Shown: positions 6,552-12,693, counted from the stretch's first letter. The stretch is 13,725 nucleotides of DNA from JBKPDV01 sp046728075 (GCA_046728075.1 JBKPDV010000119.1:1-13725); one strand, 5' to 3'. The notes: generated from the sequence alone by a model not told the origin. Program-made: numbers and translations.

Positions 6552-7820
6552 GGCGCCCGCAAGGGCGCGGATCGCGGCTTCGATGACCGCGTCCTCCTCG
6601 CCTGCCGCGGCCGGGGGCCGATCGGGAACGGTCAGGTCGGGAGCGATGCCTCTCCCCTCGTAGGAGACACCCTGCGTGTCCTCGAGCAAGCCCGAGGAGA
6701 GCCAGAGCGTCGAGCCGTCCGACAGGGCGTGAGGGATCGCTCCCCCGCTCGCCATCCCGGCCGTGCGCTCCCCGACGATGGGACCGATTCCGTGGCGGCG
6801 AAACTGAAGAGTCAGGATCTCGCCGGCGCTGGCGGTGCCGGAGTTGACGAGCAGCACCACGGGAAGCGCACGGTACTCGGGAGGCGTCAGACGGCGCCCC
6901 TGGCGAGTCATCAACCAGTAGTCGCCGCTCGACCAGCGCCCGCGCAGAAAGGTCGCGAGAATGTTCGGGTCATAGCCTCCGCTGTTGGCGCGCACGTCCA
7001 GGAGAAACCCCTCGATCTCTCCCCAGCCCTTCAACTCGGGCTTGGCGCCCGCAGACTCCTCGCGGTTGAGCAGGAGATCCACGACGGCGAGCGCGGTCTC
7101 CGCCGAGAGCCCCCACAGGTGCGCGTAGCCATACGCCTTTCCATCGCGCCGGATGATCCGCGCGCTCTTCCAGACGAGTGAGTCTCCCGGTTCCTCGAGG
7201 GTTCGCGTGAGAACGGCATCGTGTGGCTGCGGGTCGGGTGGGCGCGACCAGGACAAGCGCAGCGTCGAGCCGACGGGGCCCTCGAAGACCAGAAAGAGAT
7301 CACGGAAGTTGACGCGCTCCCGGCCGTAGGACTTTCCATCGACGGCGAGTACGCGGTCAGCCAGGCGCAGGCCGGCTCGGTCCGCCGGGGAGCCGGGAAT
7401 CACGCCCGTGATGACGTATCCGTCGGCTTGCGCGCCGATGCGAAGCCCGGCGGTTCCCCAGCCTCGCGGCGGAATTCTTCCCGCCGGCACCCGAAAGGTA
7501 TGGGAGTCCTTCAGGCCGGCGAGCAACGTGTCGTAGACCGCGTCGCGCTCGGCGGGGGTTCGGGCGGCCGCGAGCTCCCGCTCGGCGCGCTCGACGGCCG
7601 TCTTCCAATTGACGCCGTTGAGCTTGGGATCCCAGAACCTCTCGCGCACGATGCGGTCGACCTCGGCGAGCACCGGGGGGAGCGGCAGGGAAGTCGGGGT
7701 CGGCTTGACAGGCGAGGCCGCAAGCAAGCCGCTCGACAGCAAGAAGATCAAGATTTGTAATTTGAGATTTGTGATTTGTGATTTCAGCCGACGGGCCGCG
7801 AGTCCCAAATCGCAAATCAC
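6540..7820 (-). CDS. Exported S41-family (C-terminal processing-like) peptidase with PDZ domain
   Basis: A 426-residue protein with a putative signal peptide (hydrophobic LILIFLLSSGLLAASP-like core ending near residue 36). A helical segment follows at 50-105, then a PDZ domain at about 122-205 (GLRIGAQADGYVITGVIPGS, then GLRLADRVLAVDGKS). The S41 catalytic domain covers about 228-395, with GFLLDVRANSGGYDP and LLVNSGTASAGEIL, where Ser331 is the expected nucleophile. In CtpA-type proteases a lysine follows in GE.T.GKG; here the segment is GERTAGMASGG, with Met356 at that place. The enzyme either belongs to a non-CtpA branch of S41 or has altered activity. The start is GTG at 7820, inside a heptad array and with no evident Shine-Dalgarno sequence. 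A TTG at codon 24 would leave a signal peptide without a basic n-region. The stop is also inside a repeat. Confidence 0.88.
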   Translation of the reverse strand: MICDLGLAARRLKSQITNLKLQILIFLLSSGLLAASPVKPTPTSLPLPPVLAEVDRIVRERFWDPKLNGVNWKTAVERAERELAAARTPAERDAVYDTLLAGLKDSHTFRVPAGRIPPRGWGTAGLRIGAQADGYVITGVIPGSPADRAGLRLADRVLAVDGKSYGRERVNFRDLFLVFEGPVGSTLRLSWSRPPDPQPHDAVLTRTLEEPGDSLVWKSARIIRRDGKAYGYAHLWGLSAETALAVVDLLLNREESAGAKPELKGWGEIEGFLLDVRANSGGYDPNILATFLRGRWSSGDYWLMTRQGRRLTPPEYRALPVVLLVNSGTASAGEILTLQFRRHGIGPIVGERTAGMASGGAIPHALSDGSTLWLSSGLLEDTQGVSYEGRGIAPDLTVPDRPPAAAGEEDAVIEAAIRALAGAVKR

Positions 7821-7838
7821 AAATCGCCAATCACAAAT
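7753..7838. repeat. Paired four-heptad inverted repeat, AT-rich (ATTTGTG type)
   Basis: The left arm at 7753-7784 is four heptads of ATTTGTG type plus ATTT. The right arm at 7807-7838 is complementary at 28 of 32 positions, with a 22-nt loop. It is strikingly AT-rich against the GC-rich surroundings. It begins just after the xerC stop and covers the GTG start and codons 1-23 of the S41 peptidase gene. Confidence 0.92.
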
Positions 7839-7841
7839 GGC

Positions 7842-8774
7842 CTAGGCTCTCGGGTGCGCGCGCCGATAGACCTCGGCCAGACGCGCGGCGTCTAAGTGCG
7901 TGTACTTCTGGGTGGTCGAAAGGGAGGCGTGGCCGAGCAGCTCCTGGATGGCGCGCAGGTCCGCCCCTGCCTGCAGGAGGTGGGTGGCGAAGGTATGGCG
8001 CAGCGCATGAGGGCTCAAGTTCGCCGGCAACCCGGCGGCGCGCAAGCGCCTCTTGAGCAAACGCGCCATGGATCGAGTCGTGAGCCGGCCTCCCCGAGCG
8101 TTGACGAACAGGGGTTCCCCCGGCTCGGCGACCCGCGCATCCGGATGCGCGGCCAACACCGCCGCGCGCGACGGCAGGTATTCCGAGAGCGCCGCCTCTG
8201 CCGGCTCGCCGAAGGGGACGATGCGTTCTTTGCGGCCTTTGCCGGTGACCCGAACCAGGCGCGAGGCGAAATCGATGTCTTCGAGGTCCAGCCCCGCCGC
8301 CTCGGAGACGCGCAGCCCCGTCGCGTAGAGCAGCTCGAAGAGCGCGAGCTCCCTCTCGGGCAACGCTCCGGTCTCGTCATCGGCCGCGAGAAGCTGCTCG
8401 GTCGCTGGCAGCGTCATCGCGCGCGGCAGGGTGCGGGCAACCCGCGGCGCCGGCAATCCGCGCGTCGGGTTCTTCTCCACGAGCCCTTCCCGGCAAGCCC
8501 ACCGAAAAAAAGCTCGCAGCGTGGAAAGATGGCGCGACAGCGAACGGTTGGAGAGGCGGCCGCGATGGAGGAAGGCCAGGTGCGAGCGCAAGGCGAGCGA
8601 GTCGATCTTGGAAAGCGGGGTTTTCTCGGCTCGCTCGTGCGCAAACTCGGTTTCCCAGAAGCCCGCGAAACGATCGAGGTCCGCGCGATAGGCCGTCACC
8701 GTCGCGGGCGAGAAGCGGCGCTCATCGGCCAGGTAGGACTCGAAGCGGTCGATCGATTGAGAGAGGGAGATCAC
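7842..8774 (-). CDS. xerC: Tyrosine recombinase XerC/XerD
   Basis: A 310-residue tyrosine recombinase of normal Xer length that resolves chromosome dimers at dif sites before cell division. The N-terminal SAM-like core-binding domain occupies about 5-95, and the catalytic domain about 115-305. All six catalytic positions can be assigned: Arg155 (ATGLRVSE), Lys179 (GKGRKER), His256 and Arg259 (HALRHTFATHLLQAG), His282 (LLGHAS) and Tyr291 (TQKYTHLD). No integron-integrase insertion is seen, and nothing nearby suggests a mobile element. Its position between trmFO and hslVU matches the XerC/CodV ortholog in other phyla, which supports a housekeeping role. The start is GTG at 8774. A TACACT box lies at 8788-8783, only about 8 bp upstream, so the transcript may be nearly leaderless. 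XerC and XerD cannot be separated with certainty by eye. Confidence 0.93.
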   Translation of the reverse strand: MISLSQSIDRFESYLADERRFSPATVTAYRADLDRFAGFWETEFAHERAEKTPLSKIDSLALRSHLAFLHRGRLSNRSLSRHLSTLRAFFRWACREGLVEKNPTRGLPAPRVARTLPRAMTLPATEQLLAADDETGALPERELALFELLYATGLRVSEAAGLDLEDIDFASRLVRVTGKGRKERIVPFGEPAEAALSEYLPSRAAVLAAHPDARVAEPGEPLFVNARGGRLTTRSMARLLKRRLRAAGLPANLSPHALRHTFATHLLQAGADLRAIQELLGHASLSTTQKYTHLDAARLAEVYRRAHPRA

Positions 8775-8837
8775 CCGCCGAACAGTGTAACTCCGGGGAT
8801 GATCGGGGTCCGGCTTCCGGCCTAGAATGCCGGCGCC
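8775..8837. promoter_or_regulatory. Divergent intergenic promoter region between xerC and the plus-strand gene
   Basis: The 63-bp gap must hold promoters for both directions. On the plus strand a -10-like TAGAAT (8823-8828, five of six to TATAAT) lies only nine bases before the ATG at 8838. On the minus strand TACACT (8788-8783) lies close to the xerC GTG. Neither gene has a clear Shine-Dalgarno sequence, so leaderless or very short leaders are plausible. No convincing -35 boxes were found. This is the only divergent gap in the window, and it has no heptad array. Confidence 0.4.
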
Positions 8838-9434
8838 ATGGAGCTACGCCCTTTCCGAGCGGTTCATCGCGAGCCCCCCTACAAGGAGCGGCGCCCGGCT
8901 CTCTGGATCGACCGCCAGGTCTTCTCTCATTCCGATGGCAGTACGACGGTGGTGCCGCTGCTGATCGGGCTGGTGCGAGTGGCCGAGAAAGAGATCGTGC
9001 TTGGAAGCGACGGGGCAGCTGCCGACGCGGTGGCGCGGCGAGTCGGCGCCTTAGTCTCGGTCAAGGCGGACGCGGAGCCGTGCCTCCTCGTCACACGCGC
9101 GCCGCTCGAGGCGGCCCTCGCGACATCCCGGCCGCCCGACGAGGTCATGACCGACGCTGGGGGCGTGCGGCACGACTTGTTCCGCATGCCCGAATACGCG
9201 CGGCACGTCGAGCTTCAGGGGCTCGTCAAGAACGCCGAGGCGGAGCTCGCCGGGGGGCGCGAGCTCTGGGAAGCCGCGCGCACCTTTTCCATTTCGCCGG
9301 CGGCGGCCAGGCTGCCCGGCGCGAAGTTCAAGCTCTGCGCGATCGTCGACGAGCGATCCGTCGGGGAGCCCCGCAAGCTGCCGGAGACGCTGGCGGGAGT
9401 ATTGGGATTCGCCTTCGAGGATGCGGTGTATTGA
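8838..9434 (+). CDS. Conserved-looking hypothetical protein, cytoplasmic
   Basis: A 198-residue protein, the only gene on the plus strand. I do not recognise a family. It has no signal peptide or membrane segment. Notable stretches are ELRPFRAVHREPPYKERRPA at the N-terminus (2-21), VVPLLIGLVRVAEKEIVLGS (38-57), and a C-terminal part with KFKLCAIVDERSVGEPRKLP and GVLGFAFEDAVY. Two cysteines (in EPCLLV and KLCAIV) are far apart and form no evident metal motif. Coding reality is supported by GC-rich third positions, a -10-like box right upstream and a long hairpin followed by a T-run right after its stop, which together make a self-contained single-gene unit. It faces xerC divergently and the cytochrome gene convergently. 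Confidence 0.75.
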   Translation: MELRPFRAVHREPPYKERRPALWIDRQVFSHSDGSTTVVPLLIGLVRVAEKEIVLGSDGAAADAVARRVGALVSVKADAEPCLLVTRAPLEAALATSRPPDEVMTDAGGVRHDLFRMPEYARHVELQGLVKNAEAELAGGRELWEAARTFSISPAAARLPGAKFKLCAIVDERSVGEPRKLPETLAGVLGFAFEDAVY

Positions 9435-9436
9435 CG

Positions 9437-9521
9437 AGTCGGTAGTCCGTAGTCGGTAGTCGGTAGTCCGAGGCCTCCGTCACTACCGACTATCGACTAT
9501 CGACTACCGACTGTTTTTCTT
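9437..9521 (+). terminator. Heptad inverted repeat acting as probable rho-independent terminator (AGTCGGT type, copy 2)
   Basis: The left arm at 9437-9467 and the right arm at 9482-9512 are each four heptads plus three bases, complementary at 28 of 31 positions, with a 14-nt loop. On the plus strand the stem is followed at once by GTTTTTCTTT, the form of an intrinsic terminator for the gene ending at 9434. On the minus strand the right arm supplies the TAG stop of the cytochrome c gene (9506-9504). It is the second copy of the element at 5810-5890. Confidence 0.85.
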
Positions 9522-9851
9522 TCCAAACCCCCTCACATCGTCCTTCACCAGGCTCTCGATCTGTTCCTTCGTCAACTTCTTGCCGAAGGCGGGCATGTCT
9601 TCGCCCCCCTTGGTGACGGTCTTTATCAGGTCCGCGTCGCTCTTGTCAGACTGAAACTGCGCATCCGTGAAGTTGCGCGCGTTCAACTGCTTGCCTTTGG
9701 CGGTCTGTCCGCGTCCGTCCTCGCCGTGGCACTTGGCACAGTACTCCTTGAAGAGCGCGGAAGGATGCTCCCCCTGCGCCGCGAAGAGCGCCAGTCCCAT
9801 CGCAGCGATCACGCCGAACACCGCTGCCGCCAGGAGCCTCGTCCGTTTCAT
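9504..9851 (-). CDS. Small exported class I cytochrome c
   Basis: A 115-residue protein with a Sec signal peptide (MKRTRLLAAAVFGVIAAMGL, then ALFAAQG) and one cytochrome c domain. The covalent heme site is CAKCH (38-42), and the probable distal axial ligand is Met86 in GGEDMPAFG. It should be a periplasmic electron carrier or a soluble domain serving an oxidase. The ATG at 9851 is chosen because it directly precedes the signal peptide and has AAGGA 8 nt upstream. An upstream in-frame ATG at 9938 would add an arginine-rich tail overlapping the Sco gene. It follows the Sco-CusF gene by 19 bp and is probably in the same operon. The last codons and the TAG stop read into the heptad array, so the KKNSR tail may be repeat-derived. 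Confidence 0.92.
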   Translation of the reverse strand: MKRTRLLAAAVFGVIAAMGLALFAAQGEHPSALFKEYCAKCHGEDGRGQTAKGKQLNARNFTDAQFQSDKSDADLIKTVTKGGEDMPAFGKKLTKEQIESLVKDDVRGFGKKNSR

Positions 9852-9870
9852 CCGTCTCGTCCTTTTTCGC

Positions 9871-10764
9871 TCAGGAAGCCGTTTTTCTCGCCGCTTCGAG
9901 ATCTCGGAGGATGTGTTCCGGCTGCCAGTCGTTGCCAAAGTAGGCCGTCGCGACTCGACCCCTGGGATCGATCACAGCGACTCCCTGGCCGTGGACGATC
10001 TGCCCGTGATCGGGGTAGTAGAGGATCCCGAAGCGCGATGCGACCTCGGCAACCGCTTTCGGATCTCCCGTCAAGAACTTCCAGCGCCTGGGATCGGCAC
10101 CGGCCTTCCTGGCGTAGTCGGCGAGGACTTGCGGCGTGTCGTGCTCCGGGTCCACTGTCACCGTCAGGAGCTCGCCGAACTTCTTCTCCGCGAGCATCGC
10201 GTCGAGCTTCGAGAACTTGGCCGTGGTCATCGGGCAGGCGGTCGCGATCGGACAGCGCGTGTAGAGAAACGTGACCGCCACCGGCTCTCCGCGAAACTGC
10301 GAGAGGCGCACCGTGTGGCCGGTCTGATCGGTGAGCGCGAAATCCGGAAAGAGATCTCCCACGCCGACCGCGTGATTGGGCGCGGGAGTCGCTGCGCCCG
10401 CCGGCGGATTCGCGGAGGCGAGTCCCGAAGCCGGAGTGGGAACGAAGCCCCTGGTCACGATCCTTTCGAGCCAGTAACGATCCCCGTCGACGACGAGCGT
10501 CGCTTCGATCTTGTCGCCGGCGCGCAGGATCGCGACGACCCGCGGATCGTCGTGAACCGGAAAGGCCATCGTCATGGCTTCCATGAAGCCGGGCACGCTC
10601 TCGTGCACGACGGTGACCGACGGGCGGGTCGCGTCGACGGCTTCGATGACCCCTTTCAGGGTGTAACGGCGGGCAGGGGCTGCCGGCGAAGGCTTTTCCT
10701 GGCGCCCGCAGGAAGCGCAGATCAGCAGGACCGCTGGCAGCGCCAGTCTCAAGAGCGTCTTCAC
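9871..10764 (-). CDS. Lipoprotein fusing a CusF-like copper-binding domain to a Sco1/SenC domain
   Basis: About 297 residues. The lipoprotein signal ends in LLICASC (Cys19), giving a membrane-anchored periplasmic protein. Residues about 34-105 form a CusF-like small beta-barrel (YTLKGVIEAVD, then MEAMTMAFPV with Met-rich copper-ligand candidates). After a Pro/Ala linker, residues about 133-290 are Sco1/SenC, a thioredoxin fold that inserts Cu(A) into cytochrome oxidase or handles thiols and copper. The Sco cysteines are in TRCPIATACP, spaced C-x5-C rather than the classical CxxxC, a spacing I believe occurs in a Sco subgroup. A His in HGQIVHG is the probable third ligand. I prefer GTG at 10764, which has AGGA 5 nt upstream and gives a textbook signal peptide; ATG at 10788 adds eight residues. 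It sits directly upstream of the cytochrome c gene. Confidence 0.9.
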   Translation of the reverse strand: MKTLLRLALPAVLLICASCGRQEKPSPAAPARRYTLKGVIEAVDATRPSVTVVHESVPGFMEAMTMAFPVHDDPRVVAILRAGDKIEATLVVDGDRYWLERIVTRGFVPTPASGLASANPPAGAATPAPNHAVGVGDLFPDFALTDQTGHTVRLSQFRGEPVAVTFLYTRCPIATACPMTTAKFSKLDAMLAEKKFGELLTVTVDPEHDTPQVLADYARKAGADPRRWKFLTGDPKAVAEVASRFGILYYPDHGQIVHGQGVAVIDPRGRVATAYFGNDWQPEHILRDLEAARKTAS

Positions 10765-10839
10765 GGCGTCCTGTAATACGCAGGGCATCGCCCGGCTAAT
10801 TCCAGGTTTAACGCGCCCTTGAGAATCGGGGTGAGTTTC

Positions 10840-11664
10840 TTACGGGAATTCGAAGGTGAGCGAAGCCCAGAGGCTCTCCCAGTCTGCTCCCGTATCTTTC
10901 GGGGCCGGGACCATGTGGACCGCCTTCACGAGCCAGGTGCCGGCGCGCGCAAGGAGCAACCTCGCCCGCCCATCCCGCCCGGTTCGGGAGGAGATCTTCT
11001 TCTCGGGCTCGTCGTGAGGGATGGCGACGACGAGCGCTCCTTCGAGCGGATGACCGTCGTAAAGAAGTCGAACCGGAAACTCGCCCGGCCTCTCGACGAG
11101 CTTCTCGGGCACGAGCTCCAGGGTGAATCCGAGAGGTCGGTCGAAACCGGAGGTGGGCCCGCCTCCGGCCAGAACGAGCGACTTGGCGCAGCGCGAGTAG
11201 ACCTCCTTGCCGGGCTTGCCCGTCTCGCCGCGCTCGGCGCGCGCCTTCGAAACGCGCTCGAGCCCCTCCTCGGCCAGGTACTTCTCGAATTTCTCCGCCT
11301 CGAGCTCGATCGAGGTGCGGCGGCTGCGGTATCCGATGACAGCCAGACCCGGATGCTCGATGCGGGCAAAACCCGCGGGATCCGTTCCGGGCAGCCCTGG
11401 AATGACGGACTCCCCCGCCGGGCCAGCCAACACGAAGCGGTCGATCTTTCGATCGTCGCGCGGAACCGGGTCGCCGCGAAAGTCCTGGCCGACGCGCAGC
11501 GCAACGGTCAACTGCGAGGGAACCGGAGGACGAAATGTGGAAGGTTCGATCCAGAAATCGTGCGCCACTGCCGGCGACAGGCCGAGCGCTGTGAGAAGAA
11601 TTCCTGACGCGAAGGCACGAATCGGTCGACAGTCGACAGTCGGCAGTCGGCAGCGATGACTCAT
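10840..11664 (-). CDS. Exported DUF4198 family protein, possible periplasmic metal-binding protein
   Basis: A 274-residue protein with a Sec signal ending in PAVA and a mature domain starting HDFWIEPSTFRPP, the hallmark N-terminus of the DUF4198 family. That family is associated with nickel, cobalt or other metal handling in some genomes. Further histidines are in YDGHPLEGALV, IPHDEPEKK and VKAVHMVPAPKD, and the ending DWESLWASLTFEFP is typical. If signal peptidase cuts after A34, the mature protein begins with His35. Neighbouring Sco-CusF and cytochrome genes suggest copper, but the metal is inference. The ATG at 11664 overlaps the stop of the dehydratase gene (ATGA), indicating coupling. 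Codons 5-14 are encoded by a four-heptad array, so the n-region is repeat-derived. Confidence 0.82.
   Translation of the reverse strand: MSHRCRLPTVDCRPIRAFASGILLTALGLSPAVAHDFWIEPSTFRPPVPSQLTVALRVGQDFRGDPVPRDDRKIDRFVLAGPAGESVIPGLPGTDPAGFARIEHPGLAVIGYRSRRTSIELEAEKFEKYLAEEGLERVSKARAERGETGKPGKEVYSRCAKSLVLAGGGPTSGFDRPLGFTLELVPEKLVERPGEFPVRLLYDGHPLEGALVVAIPHDEPEKKISSRTGRDGRARLLLARAGTWLVKAVHMVPAPKDTGADWESLWASLTFEFP
11625..11653. repeat. Four-heptad array (GTCGACA/GTCGGCA), single arm inside coding start
   Basis: Two GTCGACA heptads followed by two GTCGGCA heptads and a final G. It is related to the AGTCGGT arrays elsewhere in the window. It lies within codons 5-14 of the DUF4198 gene and keeps the frame open. 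No inverted partner arm was found nearby, though the GTCGAC core is itself palindromic. Confidence 0.85.
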
Positions 11665-12629
11665 GTGAGGGAGGCCGATCTCTTCAAGTACCCGGCGAGC
11701 TTCTCGCGATCCACGTTTCCCCCCGAGAGGATCACGCCCACGCGCTTGCCGGAAAAGTCTGCCTTCTTGTGGCGCACGGCCGCGGCGCCGGCCACCCCCG
11801 ACGGCTCCACCAGCACCTTCATCCGCTCGAGCATCCAGGAAAGCGTCTCGATCATCTCGTCGTCGGATACGAGCAGAACCCCCTCGACGGTTTTCTGAAG
11901 GATCGGAAAGGTCAGCTCTCCGGGTGAAGGCACCTGCAGCCCATCGGCGATCGTTCGGGGCACGGGAATCGAGACGCGTTTGCCCTGTGCGAGTGACAGG
12001 GCCGTGTCGTTGGCGGTCTCCGGCTCCACGCCGAAGACCCGGATGGAAGGGCGCAGGTGTTTGGCCGCCGTCGCGGAGCCCGCGATCAGGCCGGCGCCGG
12101 AAACCGGAACGAGCAGGAAATCGAGCTCCGGCACGTCGTCCAAGAGCTCGGCCGCCGCGGTGCCGGCTCCCGCCATGATCTTTTCGTCGTCGAAAGGGGG
12201 GACGAGGAAGGCTCCCCGTTCTTCGACCAGCCGCTTTCCGATCTCGTCGCGGCTCTCCCCGTACCGGTCGTAGAGGACGACCTCCGCGCCGTAGCCGCGA
12301 GTCGCGGCGAGCTTGGCCGCAGGCGCGTCGTTGGGCATCACGATCGTCGCCTTCACTCCGAGGAGCTTGGAGACGAGCGCGACCGCCTGTGCGTGGTTGC
12401 CGGAGGAGTACGCCACGATCTCGGGCACGGGCCCGGCCTCCAAGAGCGAGCGAATCTTGTTGTAGGCCCCGCGGAATTTGAATGCACCCGCGCGCTGAAA
12501 GTTCTCGGCCTTGAAAAAAACGCTCGCGCCCGCCTCCTCGTCGAACTGCCGCGAGTGGAGCACCGGCGTGCGGACCGCGGCCCCCCCGATGCGGCGGCGA
12601 GCCTCTGCGATGTCGTCCCAGGTCAGCAT
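11661..12629 (-). CDS. PLP-dependent threonine/serine dehydratase (catabolic IlvA/serine racemase-like)
   Basis: A 322-residue fold-type II PLP enzyme. Lys51 in AGAFKFRGA is the Schiff-base lysine. SSGNHAQ (75-81) binds substrate, PVSGAGLIAG corresponds to the usual glycine-rich phosphate cup PxGGGGL, and SGGNVD lies near the C-terminus. It lacks the C-terminal ACT-like regulatory region of biosynthetic IlvA, so it fits catabolic threonine ammonia-lyase or serine racemase/dehydratase, forming 2-oxobutyrate or pyruvate plus ammonia. The ATG at 12629 has GGAGG about 8 nt upstream, partly formed by the 3' arm of a REP-like hairpin. Its stop overlaps the DUF4198 start. A metabolic link to the metal genes downstream is not evident. 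Confidence 0.92.
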   Translation of the reverse strand: MLTWDDIAEARRRIGGAAVRTPVLHSRQFDEEAGASVFFKAENFQRAGAFKFRGAYNKIRSLLEAGPVPEIVAYSSGNHAQAVALVSKLLGVKATIVMPNDAPAAKLAATRGYGAEVVLYDRYGESRDEIGKRLVEERGAFLVPPFDDEKIMAGAGTAAAELLDDVPELDFLLVPVSGAGLIAGSATAAKHLRPSIRVFGVEPETANDTALSLAQGKRVSIPVPRTIADGLQVPSPGELTFPILQKTVEGVLLVSDDEMIETLSWMLERMKVLVEPSGVAGAAAVRHKKADFSGKRVGVILSGGNVDREKLAGYLKRSASLT

Positions 12630-12640
12630 GGAGTCTTCCT

Positions 12641-12678
12641 CCCTCTCCCTCCGGGAGAGGGTCGGGGTGAGGGGCGAG
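12641..12678. repeat. REP-like hairpin CCCTCTCCC-TCC-GGGAGAGGG with GTCGGGGTGAGGGG tail
   Basis: A perfect 9-bp stem (12641-12649 and 12653-12661) with a 3-nt loop, followed by a GGGGTGAGGGG tail. Sequences of this type are common dispersed intergenic repeats in many GC-rich bacteria. It lies in the 64-bp gap between trmFO and the dehydratase gene. On the minus strand its 3' arm runs into the GGGAGG that precedes the dehydratase ATG. Confidence 0.8.
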
Positions 12679-12693
12679 CGAAAGAGACGGAGC

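Noticed and set aside
7842..8774. Tyrosine recombinase as sign of an integron, phage or transposon
   Set aside because: Normal Xer length and motifs, conserved position next to hslVU, no attachment-site duplications, no attC-like sites and no other mobility genes.
9852..9938. Longer cytochrome c with an upstream ATG at 9938
   Set aside because: It would overlap the Sco gene and put a charged tail before an otherwise complete signal peptide; ATG at 9851 has a good SD.
2921..11653. Tandem arrays as CRISPR
   Set aside because: Units are 7-8 bp with no spacers and no cas genes nearby.
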